64,000 nt of DNA from Vibrio galatheae (lineage in GTDB: Bacteria; Pseudomonadota; Gammaproteobacteria; Enterobacterales; Vibrionaceae), in assembly GCF_000967545.1 (NCBI RefSeq), contig NZ_JXXV01000004.1, positions 62,001-126,000 of the forward strand, read 5' to 3'. This document shows, piece after piece, positions 46,178 to 55,635 of the stretch. A program made the translations under genes and the position numbers. The first letter of the stretch is position 1; the number at the start of each line of letters is the position of its first letter. The notes under the pieces are model-generated. The model saw nothing but the letters and a program-made list of their open reading frames with translations. It had not been told where the DNA came from and ran no database searches.

Positions 46178-46873
46178 ATGATCGACCAAAAAGTAATCGT
46201 GGCACTTGATTATGATAACCAAGCTGATGCACTCGCTTTTGTTGATAGAATCGACCCAAGTTCATGCCGATTAAAAGTTGGCAAAGAGATGTTTACCCTA
46301 TTTGGTCCTGATTTCGTTAAACAACTTCACCAACGCGGTTTTTCAGTCTTCCTTGACCTTAAGTTCCATGATATCCCTAACACCTGTTCTAAAGCCGTTC
46401 GTGCAGCTGCTGAACTTGGCGTGTGGATGGTTAATGTCCATGCGAGTGGTGGCGAACGTATGATGGTTGCTTCACGTGAGATTCTTGAGCCTTACGGTAA
46501 AGACCGACCATTATTGATTGGTGTTACCGTATTGACCAGTATGGAGCAGAGTGATTTAGCAGGCATTGGTTTAAATATTCAGCCGCAAGAACAAGTGATT
46601 CGTCTTGCTAATCTAACTAAAAACTCGGGTCTAGACGGTGTGGTATGTTCCGCTCAAGAGGCTTCTCTGCTTAAGAATGAGCTAGGTCGAGAATTCAAGT
46701 TAGTGACGCCGGGTATTCGTCCGGTAGGTGCTGCGGTTGGCGATCAGAAACGTATTATGATGCCAGTTGAAGCGATTCAGGCGGGTTCAGATTATTTGGT
46801 CATTGGCCGCCCGATCACCCAAGCTGCAGATCCTGCATCAGTATTGGCAGAAATCAACGCAACGTTGGCGTAA
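46178..46873 (+). CDS. pyrF: Orotidine 5'-phosphate decarboxylase
   Basis: Last step of UMP synthesis: decarboxylates OMP. 231 residues from the ATG at 46178 (TTAGGAG just upstream); an in-frame earlier start at 46121 would run through the terminator and is rejected. TIM-barrel motifs: [15 protein letters not shown], the catalytic [10 protein letters not shown] with its Lys-Asp pair, GVTVLTSM, and phosphate-binding VTPGIRP and YLVIGRPIT. Downstream of lapAB, as in E. coli. Confidence 0.98.
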   Translation: MIDQKVIVALDYDNQADALAFVDRIDPSSCRLKVGKEMFTLFGPDFVKQLHQRGFSVFLDLKFHDIPNTCSKAVRAAAELGVWMVNVHASGGERMMVASREILEPYGKDRPLLIGVTVLTSMEQSDLAGIGLNIQPQEQVIRLANLTKNSGLDGVVCSAQEASLLKNELGREFKLVTPGIRPVGAAVGDQKRIMMPVEAIQAGSDYLVIGRPITQAADPASVLAEINATLA

Positions 46874-46890
46874 TCATCGATTCAAATAAC

Positions 46891-46923
46891 AAGGCCAGCC
46901 ATATCATGGCTGGTCTTTTTTAT
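46891..46923. terminator. pyrF/miaE bidirectional terminator
   Basis: GGCCAGCCA/TGGCTGGTC stem (one G-U), five-base loop, eight T on the right and AA on the left, between convergent genes. Confidence 0.9.
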
Positions 46924-46933
46924 TTGTACTAGC

Positions 46934-47719
46934 TTAAGCGACAAGTTCGGGAATACCGCTGTGGAATTTGAAGTCATCGTCTGGTGTAGAAATAAGTTCA
47001 GCTTCGATTTTGCCGAAATACTCGATACGTTCAGTGATATCTTTACCGGCTATATCTTCAGCCAGCGTTAAGTAGTCTTGATAATGGCGAGCTTCTGAAC
47101 GCAAAAGAGAGACGTAGAACTTAGCAATGTCGTCTTCCATATGAGGAGCAAGCATAGCAAAGCGCTCACAAGAACGAGCTTCGATGTAAGCGCCAATGAT
47201 TAACTTGTCGATCAGAGTCTGCGGCTCATGAGTGGCCATGTGAGAGATCAAGCCTTTGGCATAACGACTTGCGGGCACTGGCTCGTAGTTAATTCCTCGG
47301 TTATCCATGATCTCCAATACTTGATAAAAGTGATGGAGCTCCTCTTTAATCAACAGCACCATTTTATCAATCAGGTCTTGGCTATATGGCGAGTTAGATT
47401 TAGCCATGATCGCTTTGGAGATACTACTCTTACCCTTTAGTGTTGCTAAATTACCTTCCTTTCTATACGCAAAGTCTTCGTAAGGTTTAAACCAATCCAG
47501 CAAGCTATGCGCGCTTTCTTTGTCGACTGCGTATTTGCGAATCAGGTACATCGCCGATTGGCCAGCTTTCAGCTCACATAACAAGTGGTCAATCAGGACT
47601 ACCTTTAAGTTCTCGGGATTGCTTGCTTCTTCAACCCATTGTTCTGGTGTTGGACATTGCAAAAAGGCATTGATGGGCGCGAGTAAGCTCTGGTATTGGT
47701 CAAGTTCTTTCATCTTCAT
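46934..47719 (-). CDS. miaE: tRNA 2-methylthio-N6-isopentenyladenosine-37 hydroxylase MiaE
   Basis: Non-haem diiron monooxygenase that hydroxylates ms2i6A37 in tRNAs reading UNN codons. 261 residues. Ferritin-like four-helix core with iron-ligand segments LLCELKAG, KEELHHFYQVLE, YIEARSCERF and RSEARHYQDYL. Present in Salmonella and vibrios, absent from E. coli. Start at 47719 or two codons in; there is no strong SD. It follows the unknown 254-aa gene on the reverse strand after a terminator. Confidence 0.93.
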   Translation of the reverse strand: MKMKELDQYQSLLAPINAFLQCPTPEQWVEEASNPENLKVVLIDHLLCELKAGQSAMYLIRKYAVDKESAHSLLDWFKPYEDFAYRKEGNLATLKGKSSISKAIMAKSNSPYSQDLIDKMVLLIKEELHHFYQVLEIMDNRGINYEPVPASRYAKGLISHMATHEPQTLIDKLIIGAYIEARSCERFAMLAPHMEDDIAKFYVSLLRSEARHYQDYLTLAEDIAGKDITERIEYFGKIEAELISTPDDDFKFHSGIPELVA

Positions 47720-47737
47720 TTATAAAGCTAGATTAAA

Positions 47738-47763
47738 AAGAAAAGGCCGCAATCGCGACCTTT
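47738..47763 (-). terminator. Terminator of the 254-aa membrane protein gene
   Basis: AAAGGTCGC/GCGGCCTTT hairpin read leftward (one mismatch), followed by TTTTCTTTTT. Confidence 0.75.
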
Positions 47764-47785
47764 GAATACGTTTGGTGGCAGTATA

Positions 47786-48550
47786 TTACCACTTTTTCTT
47801 TTCGCCAAAGAGTGCTTCCATGTCATCTTTACGCTGATTCTCTTCGAATTGATGAAGTTCTTCGGCATTGCGATTTTGCCTTTTCAACTCGAGCTCATCG
47901 TACATGGTCTGTAACTTCTCTCTAGCTTGCGCTGAATAGTTATCGCTTCTTGTACTCAATGCATCCAAACCTTTCTTAAGCAACTGAATAGCAGTACCTG
48001 GTTGGCCGCGAATGATAGCGTCGTTAGAACGCTTAATAACGTTTTCGATGTTGATGCGAATCTGGATTGTCTCTAAACGCGCATTCTCTGCCACATAAGC
48101 TTGAGTCTCAAAACGCCCCTTGTTGTGTTCGCTACGAATCGTATCGCGCAGGCGTTTTACGAGTTTAAGCATTACAATCGCTTGCTTATCACTGGTTGGG
48201 ACTTTAAAACTCGCGCTTTCGCCTTCGTTAAAGTTGTCTTGAGTTTGTTTGATTTGTTGCTTTACGTGCGCGACTCTTTGCTCTAATTGCTTATTTTTAG
48301 GATCGAGTTCATGCATGCTCTGCAGTGCATCTAAAATACGGGTATTAAGACACATCAAGAGATCTTTGCTGTAAGGCATATGGTGGGCATGTCCTATCAG
48401 ATCTTCTGTTGCGTCGATGATCTGCAGGTAGCGTGTACTTTCCTGTTTTCGTGCCGTTTCAGCTTTCACTTTATACTGCAGCATAATGTTATAGCCAAGG
48501 ATCAAGACGAGTAAGATGGCAACTAACGCTATGATTAAACCAATATTCAT
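47786..48550 (-). CDS. Unknown membrane-anchored coiled-coil protein
   Basis: 254 residues. One N-terminal helix (2-22, IGLIIALVAILLVLILGYNI) and then a long hydrophilic, heptad-rich helical region. Conserved-looking stretches are YLQIIDATEDLIGHAHHMPYSKDLLMCLN and a basic/acidic C-terminus ending MEALFGEKKKW. The charge pattern suggests a cytoplasmic helical bundle attached to the inner membrane. I do not recognise a characterised family. It lies between miaE and divergent cysB, with its own terminator. Confidence 0.85.
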   Translation of the reverse strand: MNIGLIIALVAILLVLILGYNIMLQYKVKAETARKQESTRYLQIIDATEDLIGHAHHMPYSKDLLMCLNTRILDALQSMHELDPKNKQLEQRVAHVKQQIKQTQDNFNEGESASFKVPTSDKQAIVMLKLVKRLRDTIRSEHNKGRFETQAYVAENARLETIQIRINIENVIKRSNDAIIRGQPGTAIQLLKKGLDALSTRSDNYSAQAREKLQTMYDELELKRQNRNAEELHQFEENQRKDDMEALFGEKKKW

Positions 48551-48829
48551 AAATTCCGTATCTTAATATTTTTTGGTGGCTAGCAGATAAGCATACACGA
48601 TTCCGCTAAGCTACTGCATCTCTTTTGTATTATCGCCTAATTGATAAATTTTATTAATCAAAACCCTGATTGCAAACCTTATTCTGAGTAATTGATTGCA
48701 AAACGGACAATCAAGTGTGCGGCATTGGTCTTTTCCCGACCTTAATAACGATTGGACTATCAATTTAAATCTATTGGCGTTATAACTAAATATTATAAAC
48801 TATATTTGCTCACTATGGGGCGTTGATAA

Positions 48830-49822
<993 letters not shown>

Positions 49823-49830
49823 CATCGCAG

Positions 49831-49869
49831 ATGACTTCCTTCTAAAATGCACGCTTAGGGGGAAGTCAT
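49831..49869 (+). promoter_or_regulatory. SD-sequestering hairpin before the methyltransferase gene
   Basis: ATGACTTCCTTCT (49831-49843) pairs along all 13 positions (two G-U) with AGGGGGAAGTCAT (49857-49869), with a 13-base loop. The right arm contains the purine-rich ribosome-binding site and the first two bases of the start codon at 49868. No T-run follows. The geometry is that of a translation-control hairpin or RNA thermometer; it could also be a modified cysB 3' end. Confidence 0.6.
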
Positions 49870-51061
49870 GTTAAACCAATTCCAATCTCTCGATCGATTC
49901 CTGATCGAACATCAAGCCTATTGGCGCTTTGAGCCTTTCTTTGATTCTGTTCAGCCAGACTTGCTTTGGCATGAAGTGAATCCAGATCTTTGCCAGTGGT
50001 TAGAGTCTCTTTCCCCACAGCAAATCAGCGCATATAAACAAAATAACAAGGCGTTAGTCGACGATATGGCCGACCATCTCTCTTGCATTCGCGCTATTGA
50101 AACGTGGACAACGATTGCGCAAAGCCAAAGAGTCGGCTTGACTCTCCCTCGTGGTGTCGACAATGGTGTGCCGGGCCGTAAACTTGAGCAGATTCTTGCT
50201 ATGGGTGAAACGGTTATTGGTGATCATCATGGCAGGGAATGGCTTGAGTGGTGTTCAGGGAAAGGCTTTCTCGGCAGAATTCTTGCCAGTCATACTCAGC
50301 AAAAAGTGACAAGCTTTGAATATCAGCAAACGCTCTGTGAGTCAGGACAGAAAGAAGCCGATAGACAAGGTCTCGCTATGCATTTCGTCCAAGGCGATGC
50401 GCTGAGCGAGCAAGCCAGTCAAGCTTTCCATAGTGAGCAACACGCTGTAGCGCTCCATGCTTGTGGAGATCTGCATGTGTCTCTGATTCAGCATGCGACA
50501 AAGAAAAAGCTTCCCGCGATTACCTTGTCCCCGTGTTGTTATCACTTAGTGAGTAGCGAACATTATCAGGCTTTATCGAAGCTTGGTCAGGCGTCAGATT
50601 TGGCTTTGACCCGACAAGAATTAAGAATTCCGCTTCAAGAAACCGTGACTGGGGGAGAAAGGGTTAAACGCCATCGCATTGAAGAGATGACTTTCCGCTT
50701 GGGATTTGATCTATTACTCAGAGATGTGACGGGCAACCAAGTTTACCAACCTGTGCCTAGCATCAAAAAATCGGCTCTAGCACTAGGTTTTGAAGCGTTC
50801 TGCCGTTGGGCGAGTGAGCAAAAGGGGGTAGGGCTACCTCGTTTAGATTATGCTCATTATGAGCAATTAGGCTCAACGAGATATTGGCAGATGGAACGGA
50901 TGAGCTTAGTACAGCAACCATTTCGTCGAGCTTTAGAAATTTGGTTGGTTATTGATAAAGCGCTTTACCTGCAAGAGCGAGGTTATCAAGTCACGCTATC
51001 TGAGTTTTGTTGCCGTGATACAACACCTCGCAACCTGCTGATTCATGCTGTGAAACGTTAA
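49868..51061 (+). CDS. SAM-dependent methyltransferase (METTL25/GSTCD-like)
   Basis: 397 residues. The centre resembles a class I methyltransferase: WLEWCSGKGFLGRILA (SAM-binding motif I, about residues 118-133), an acidic segment after a beta strand (TSFEYQ), and VALHACGDLH with LSPCCYHL, the HACGDL/SPCCYH signature of the METTL25/GSTCD Methyltransf_32 group. The substrate is unknown in bacteria; the N-terminal 100 residues are helical and unassigned. Its RBS is buried in a hairpin. It follows cysB by 45 bp on the same strand. Confidence 0.85.
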   Translation: MLNQFQSLDRFLIEHQAYWRFEPFFDSVQPDLLWHEVNPDLCQWLESLSPQQISAYKQNNKALVDDMADHLSCIRAIETWTTIAQSQRVGLTLPRGVDNGVPGRKLEQILAMGETVIGDHHGREWLEWCSGKGFLGRILASHTQQKVTSFEYQQTLCESGQKEADRQGLAMHFVQGDALSEQASQAFHSEQHAVALHACGDLHVSLIQHATKKKLPAITLSPCCYHLVSSEHYQALSKLGQASDLALTRQELRIPLQETVTGGERVKRHRIEEMTFRLGFDLLLRDVTGNQVYQPVPSIKKSALALGFEAFCRWASEQKGVGLPRLDYAHYEQLGSTRYWQMERMSLVQQPFRRALEIWLVIDKALYLQERGYQVTLSEFCCRDTTPRNLLIHAVKR

Positions 51062-51201
51062 ACAGCAACCAGTCTCTCCTTTTGTTGCTCCAATGTTAAA
51101 AGTTGCTTTTCTTTTGAACAGCATGTTGGTAATAATATTGATGTGCGCATGAAATGTGCGATAACAACAATACTAAACAATCCCTTACACAACATTATTG
51201 C

Positions 51202-51270
51202 TTATACCGAATCCCATAAAGGTGCTTAGCCGCAACTTTAAAGTTTCGACTGCCAACGGAATTGGTATTA
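51202..51270. repeat. Second MITE-like palindromic repeat
   Basis: A 69-bp imperfect palindrome with ends TTATACCGAATCCC and GGAATTGGTATTA and a central perfect palindrome AACTTTAAAGTT (51234-51245). Its ends are of the same type as those of the element at 44048-44154. It lies immediately before the RBS of the TrpX-like gene, so the mRNA leader of that gene is likely to contain it. Confidence 0.55.
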
Positions 51271-51285
51271 CATCAAGGAGTTAAG

Positions 51286-52251
51286 ATGAAAGCAGCAAAA
51301 GTTATTGCGACCGCTCTACTCACAGGTGTCACGTTACTCTCATCGACAAATGTTCTGGCGAAAACCGCTAAGGTCGCGGTGTCGCAAATTGTCGAACATC
51401 CAGCATTAGATGCGGCTCGACAAGGCTTGATTGACGGCCTAAAAGCGAAAGGTTATGAGCAAGGAAAGAACCTCGAATTTGATTACAAAACAGCGCAAGG
51501 TAACCCTGCTATCGCGGTGCAAATTGCCCGTCAATATGTAGGTGAACAACCAGACGTATTAGTTGGTATTGCCACCCCAACTGCGCAAGCATTAGTGTCA
51601 GCAACACGCTCAATTCCTGTCGTTTTTACCGCGGTAACCGACCCAGTTGGTGCAAAGTTGGTTAAACAACTTGAGCAACCAGGTAAAAACGTAACGGGTC
51701 TTTCGGACCTATCGCCAGTAAGCCAGCACGTTGAATTGATCAAAGAAATTTTGCCAAATGCTAAATCTATTGGTGTTGTGTTCAACCCAGGTGAAGCAAA
51801 CGCCGTTACTCTTGTTGAGCTACTGAAACAGAGCGCAGCAGAGCAAGGTATCCAAGTGATTGAAGCAACAGCATTAAAAAGTGCCGATGTTCAATCTGCT
51901 ACTCAGGCTATTGCCGCTAAATCAGATGTGCTCTATGCACCAACAGATAACACAGTTGCGAGTGCGATTGAAGGCATGATCGTTGCTGCAAACCAAGCAA
52001 AAACCCCTGTTTTCGGCGGTGCGACCTCTTATGTTGAGAAAGGTGCTATCGCGAGTTTAGGCTTTGATTACTACCAAGTTGGTGTTCAAACTGCCGATTA
52101 TGTTGCTGCTATCCTAGAAGGGAAAGCGCCAGGTTCACTGGACGTTAAAGTGGCCAAAGGCTCAGATCTTGTCGTCAGTAAGAGTGCAGCAACTAAACTT
52201 GGCGTTTCGATTCCTCAATCTGTTCTAGATCGTGCTACTAGCGTGAAATAA
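51286..52251 (+). CDS. ABC transporter substrate-binding protein (TrpX-like)
   Basis: 321 residues from the ATG at 51286 (AAGGAG upstream). Signal peptide MKAAKVIATALLTGVTLLSSTNVLA, then a type I periplasmic-binding fold of the ABC_sub_bind family (VAVSQIVEHPALDAARQGL, VVFTAVTDPVGAKLV, NVTGLSD, YAPTDNTVASA, GGATSYVEKGAIASLGFDYYQ). Relatives in streptococci bind tryptophan or tyrosine; the ligand here is unproven. No lipobox, so it is soluble in the periplasm. First gene of a three-gene operon. Confidence 0.92.
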   Translation: MKAAKVIATALLTGVTLLSSTNVLAKTAKVAVSQIVEHPALDAARQGLIDGLKAKGYEQGKNLEFDYKTAQGNPAIAVQIARQYVGEQPDVLVGIATPTAQALVSATRSIPVVFTAVTDPVGAKLVKQLEQPGKNVTGLSDLSPVSQHVELIKEILPNAKSIGVVFNPGEANAVTLVELLKQSAAEQGIQVIEATALKSADVQSATQAIAAKSDVLYAPTDNTVASAIEGMIVAANQAKTPVFGGATSYVEKGAIASLGFDYYQVGVQTADYVAAILEGKAPGSLDVKVAKGSDLVVSKSAATKLGVSIPQSVLDRATSVK

Positions 52252-52323
52252 GAGTTTGCCTCAAGCGTGTAGATAAACTGCATGCTTGAGGCACTTTGTA
52301 CTCAGGCAGAAAAGGGAGTTGGT

Positions 52324-53262
52324 ATGTCTGCTTTTGCTTTTTTTGGCGCTCTAGAGATTGGCTTACTGTATGGGTTGGTCGCTTTAGGCGTATATCTCAC
52401 CTTCCGTGTTCTAGATTTCCCCGATCTTAGTGTTGATGGCAGCTTTCCAATGGGAGCAGCCGTAGCCGCGACGGCAATTGTGTCAGGAATCAATCCGTGG
52501 ATTGCCACTTTCATGGCGATTATAGCGGGTGCTGCAACTGGTTGGGTGACCGCATTTCTAGCCGTGCGTTGTGGCATCTTACATCTGCTGGCGTCGATTC
52601 TGACCATGATTGCCGCGTTTTCGATCAACATACGCATTATGGGTAGGCCGAATGTGGCGCTGTTAGGCGAAGAAACTATTCTCACACCGTTCGAGACTAT
52701 AGGCGATCCTATGTTGATCCGACCATTGGTGGTTGGGATATTGGTGCTGATCTCAGGTTGGCTTGTCGTCAGGCTGCTTAACAGTGATTTCGGCTTGGGT
52801 CTTAGAGCAACCGGTGTTAACGCGCGTATGGTCGCGGCACAAGGCGCAAGTACTGCTTTTTACACCTATTTCGGATTGGCACTCTCCAATGGCTTTGTTG
52901 GTTTTGCCGGCGCTCTGTTTGCCCAGACCAACAGTTTCGCAGATGTGACTTCAGGTGTTGGTACCATAGTAGTTGGCCTAGCCGCGGTGATCTTAGGGCA
53001 AACGCTAATTCCGGGTAGAAAAATTTGGGTGGCCGTTGTGGCTGTGGTCGTCGGTTCTGTGCTCTACCGTTTAGCGGTCGCGTTTGCACTCAGTACTGGG
53101 ATGTTTGGGCTACAAGCGTCAGACCTTAATCTCGTAACGGCGGTATTAGTTGCAGCAGCGCTTATTGCACCGAAGATTAAAGGAAACCTCAAAGCAAAAA
53201 AGCGTAGTGCTCCTGCTCAAAACAAACCTAGGCAGGAAAAAGAGTCAGGAGAAGTAGCATGA
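52324..53262 (+). CDS. ABC transporter permease (TrpY-like)
   Basis: 312 residues from the ATG at 52324 (AGGGAG upstream; a TTG at 52282 is rejected). About eight membrane helices of the branched-chain/ribose-type permease family (BPD_transp_2), with DLSVDGSFPMGAA near the N-terminus and GLGLRATGVNARMVAAQG as the ATPase-contact loop. The basic tail KAKKRSAPAQNKPRQ is cytoplasmic. Its stop overlaps the ATPase start (ATGA). Confidence 0.92.
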   Translation: MSAFAFFGALEIGLLYGLVALGVYLTFRVLDFPDLSVDGSFPMGAAVAATAIVSGINPWIATFMAIIAGAATGWVTAFLAVRCGILHLLASILTMIAAFSINIRIMGRPNVALLGEETILTPFETIGDPMLIRPLVVGILVLISGWLVVRLLNSDFGLGLRATGVNARMVAAQGASTAFYTYFGLALSNGFVGFAGALFAQTNSFADVTSGVGTIVVGLAAVILGQTLIPGRKIWVAVVAVVVGSVLYRLAVAFALSTGMFGLQASDLNLVTAVLVAAALIAPKIKGNLKAKKRSAPAQNKPRQEKESGEVA

Positions 53263-54053
53263 TTCGTTTAGAAGATATCCAAGTGACTTTTAACCCCGGC
53301 ACTATTCTTGAAAATAGGGCATTAAGAGGGGTCGACCTAGAAGTGCCAGAACATCAGTTTTTAACTGTCATTGGTTCTAACGGGGCTGGCAAGTCAACGC
53401 TGTTAGGTGCGGTCACAGGTGAAACCCCAATGGTGGGGGGTAAGGTGATTATCGATGAACTCGATGTGACTAAGCGCACTGTCGACCAGCGTGCGCAGCA
53501 GTGTGCTCGTGTGTTCCAAGATCCTCTAGCAGGGACTTGTGGTGACCTTACCATTGAAGAAAACATGGCACTTGCTTATATGCGAGGCAAAAAACGCGGT
53601 TGGAACTTGTCGCTTTCTAGCAAGCGTCGCAAGTTATTTCAAGAGCGTATCAGCATCTTGGGGTTGGGGCTTGAAGACCGCTTAGGTGATAGCATTGGTC
53701 TGCTTTCGGGTGGTCAGAGACAGGCGGTGAGTTTGGTGATGGCAACCTTGTCAGACAGTAAACTTCTTTTGCTAGACGAGCATACCGCCGCATTAGATCC
53801 ACGTATGGCGGCTTTTATCATCGACCTGACGAAAAAAATTGTCGCAGAGTTTAATCTGACCGTGATGATGGTGACTCACTCGATGAAAGATGCTTTGGCG
53901 TGTGGTGATCGCACTGTCATGCTTCACCAAGGTGAAATTGTACTTGATGTCGCAGGTGAGCAACGCGCCAATATGCAAGTGCCAGATCTGCTAGAGATGT
54001 TTAGCAAAGTACGCGGAGAAGAGTTGGCCGATGACAGTTTGCTGCTTAACTAG
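53259..54053 (+). CDS. ABC transporter ATPase (TrpZ-like)
   Basis: 264 residues. Walker A GSNGAGKSTLLGAV, Q-loop FQDPLAGTCGDLTIEEN, signature LLSGGQRQAVSLVMATL, Walker B LLLLDEHTAALDP, H-loop MMVTHSMKDAL. The H in DEHTAALDP instead of DEPT is usual for this subfamily. It completes the binding protein-permease-ATPase operon. Terminator at 54111. Confidence 0.95.
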   Translation: MIRLEDIQVTFNPGTILENRALRGVDLEVPEHQFLTVIGSNGAGKSTLLGAVTGETPMVGGKVIIDELDVTKRTVDQRAQQCARVFQDPLAGTCGDLTIEENMALAYMRGKKRGWNLSLSSKRRKLFQERISILGLGLEDRLGDSIGLLSGGQRQAVSLVMATLSDSKLLLLDEHTAALDPRMAAFIIDLTKKIVAEFNLTVMMVTHSMKDALACGDRTVMLHQGEIVLDVAGEQRANMQVPDLLEMFSKVRGEELADDSLLLN

Positions 54054-54110
54054 CAAAATATCGCCGCTCTGCTGAAAGTTTGCGACATGTTTAGCGCAAC
54101 TCTTATAGAT

Positions 54111-54147
54111 AAACCCATCAACTGTATTACAGTATTGATGGGTTTTT
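54111..54147 (+). terminator. Terminator of the TrpXYZ-like operon
   Basis: AAACCCATCAA...TTGATGGGTTT with an inner CTGT/ACAG stem, then T5CTT. Confidence 0.88.
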
Positions 54148-54177
54148 CTTTAATGACTTTACAATAGTGAGAACGGG

Positions 54178-55635
54178 ATGCAGGTTCAAAGGCACTTTAG
54201 CCTAATATTTGTTTTTTTAATGCCTTTGGTTATCGTCTTTACCCTCTTGATGGTGACGGTAAAAAATCACTACGATTCGGTCAACAGTGATATCGAAGCG
54301 GAATACCTGCGCATTAATAGGGAATTATCTCGTTCTGCTAAAGTTGTATCGGCAATTGACTACAGCTTTTCTAGCTACGCGACGCGCAACGGAAGTGGCT
54401 TTCTTGAGCACAACTACCAAGTTAAAGATGGCACTTGCCATATATGGCCTATAGAACCGACGTTACTATCCGAAGATAAATATAATGAACTGCCTGCAGT
54501 TAATATTAGCTACCGAATTGTGGGTGACAAAGCGTTATGTGATGCTTCATCCGAAGAGTATCAACATATATCAGGTCAGGTTTCTTACGCGCCGGTATTA
54601 TCATTTCTGCATGATATAGACGCATTCCTGCTCGCGATTACTTATCTTGATAAGCGTGGATACATTATGTCATCCCCTGACAACTACGCGAAAACAGTAA
54701 CAAAAGAGGATCTGAATTCGATAAAAGCGCAGCCTTTTTGGTATCAAGCGATCTATAACCCTAGCTTAGCGACACTCGAAGGGCCGATTACAAGAGCCTC
54801 GACTGGCCAATCGTTACTGAAAATGTCAGCTCCGGTTTTTGTTCGAGGAGAATTACAAGGTGTTGTATCACTGGATATTGATTATGAAGCCTTGTTGAAG
54901 CCCACTCAAAAGCTCGCGGGGTATTTTGCTATACAAGCATCCTCAAACCTAAGCTCAACAGGGAGTACCAAAAGTCGGTTACTTAGTATTGAGGGAGTAA
55001 CTCAAGAGCATGCGATTTTTTATACGCTCAATTGGTTAGATGAGGCGGGCTACTTTTTCTCAGCCAAGAGCGAAAACTTATTGGTGATACTCGTTATTTA
55101 TGTGTTTTCAGTGACTGCGCTGTTCTTTATTAATACCAGAGTGGAGCATAGTTACTTTAAAGATCTCGCGGCGAAAGACCCAATGACTGGATTGCTGAAC
55201 CGCCGTGGTTTAGAAAGTTTGTTAAAAACGATACCCCAAGATAGATACATTGCCTTAGCCGTGTTTGATATTGATAACTTTAAATTTATTAATGATACCT
55301 ACGGTCATGACGTCGGCGATCGAGTCATTATTCATATGGCTAACCAGATCAGTGCAAGTATACGCAGTAGTGACGTGGCGGCGCGGATTGGGGGTGAGGA
55401 ATTTATCGTCTATATGACGGCTGACTCGAGAGAGCCGTTACACACAAGTTTAAATCGAGTAAGAGAGGTTATCTGCTCTTCTTCGAGTCTAATTTTAGAG
55501 CAAGGTTTTACCGTTTCTGGCGGGGCTGAGGTTGTCGAACGAGATAACCACGGCAGCTTCGAAGTAATGTTTAAAGCCGCTGATGAAAAGCTCTACACAG
55601 CAAAAACCAGCGGCAAGAATAAACTGGTTATCTAA
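54178..55635 (+). CDS. Membrane diguanylate cyclase with periplasmic sensor
   Basis: 485 residues. Helix at about 7-30, a periplasmic region of about 270 residues (Cache-like, with two cysteines in VKDGTCHIW and KALCDAS that could form a disulfide), a second helix near 302-322, and a GGDEF domain. The active site is GGEEF and a full RxxD inhibitory site (RSSD) lies five residues before it, so it should be an active, product-inhibited cyclase. It overlaps the convergent dusC gene by 4 bp. Confidence 0.94.
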   Translation: MQVQRHFSLIFVFLMPLVIVFTLLMVTVKNHYDSVNSDIEAEYLRINRELSRSAKVVSAIDYSFSSYATRNGSGFLEHNYQVKDGTCHIWPIEPTLLSEDKYNELPAVNISYRIVGDKALCDASSEEYQHISGQVSYAPVLSFLHDIDAFLLAITYLDKRGYIMSSPDNYAKTVTKEDLNSIKAQPFWYQAIYNPSLATLEGPITRASTGQSLLKMSAPVFVRGELQGVVSLDIDYEALLKPTQKLAGYFAIQASSNLSSTGSTKSRLLSIEGVTQEHAIFYTLNWLDEAGYFFSAKSENLLVILVIYVFSVTALFFINTRVEHSYFKDLAAKDPMTGLLNRRGLESLLKTIPQDRYIALAVFDIDNFKFINDTYGHDVGDRVIIHMANQISASIRSSDVAARIGGEEFIVYMTADSREPLHTSLNRVREVICSSSSLILEQGFTVSGGAEVVERDNHGSFEVMFKAADEKLYTAKTSGKNKLVI

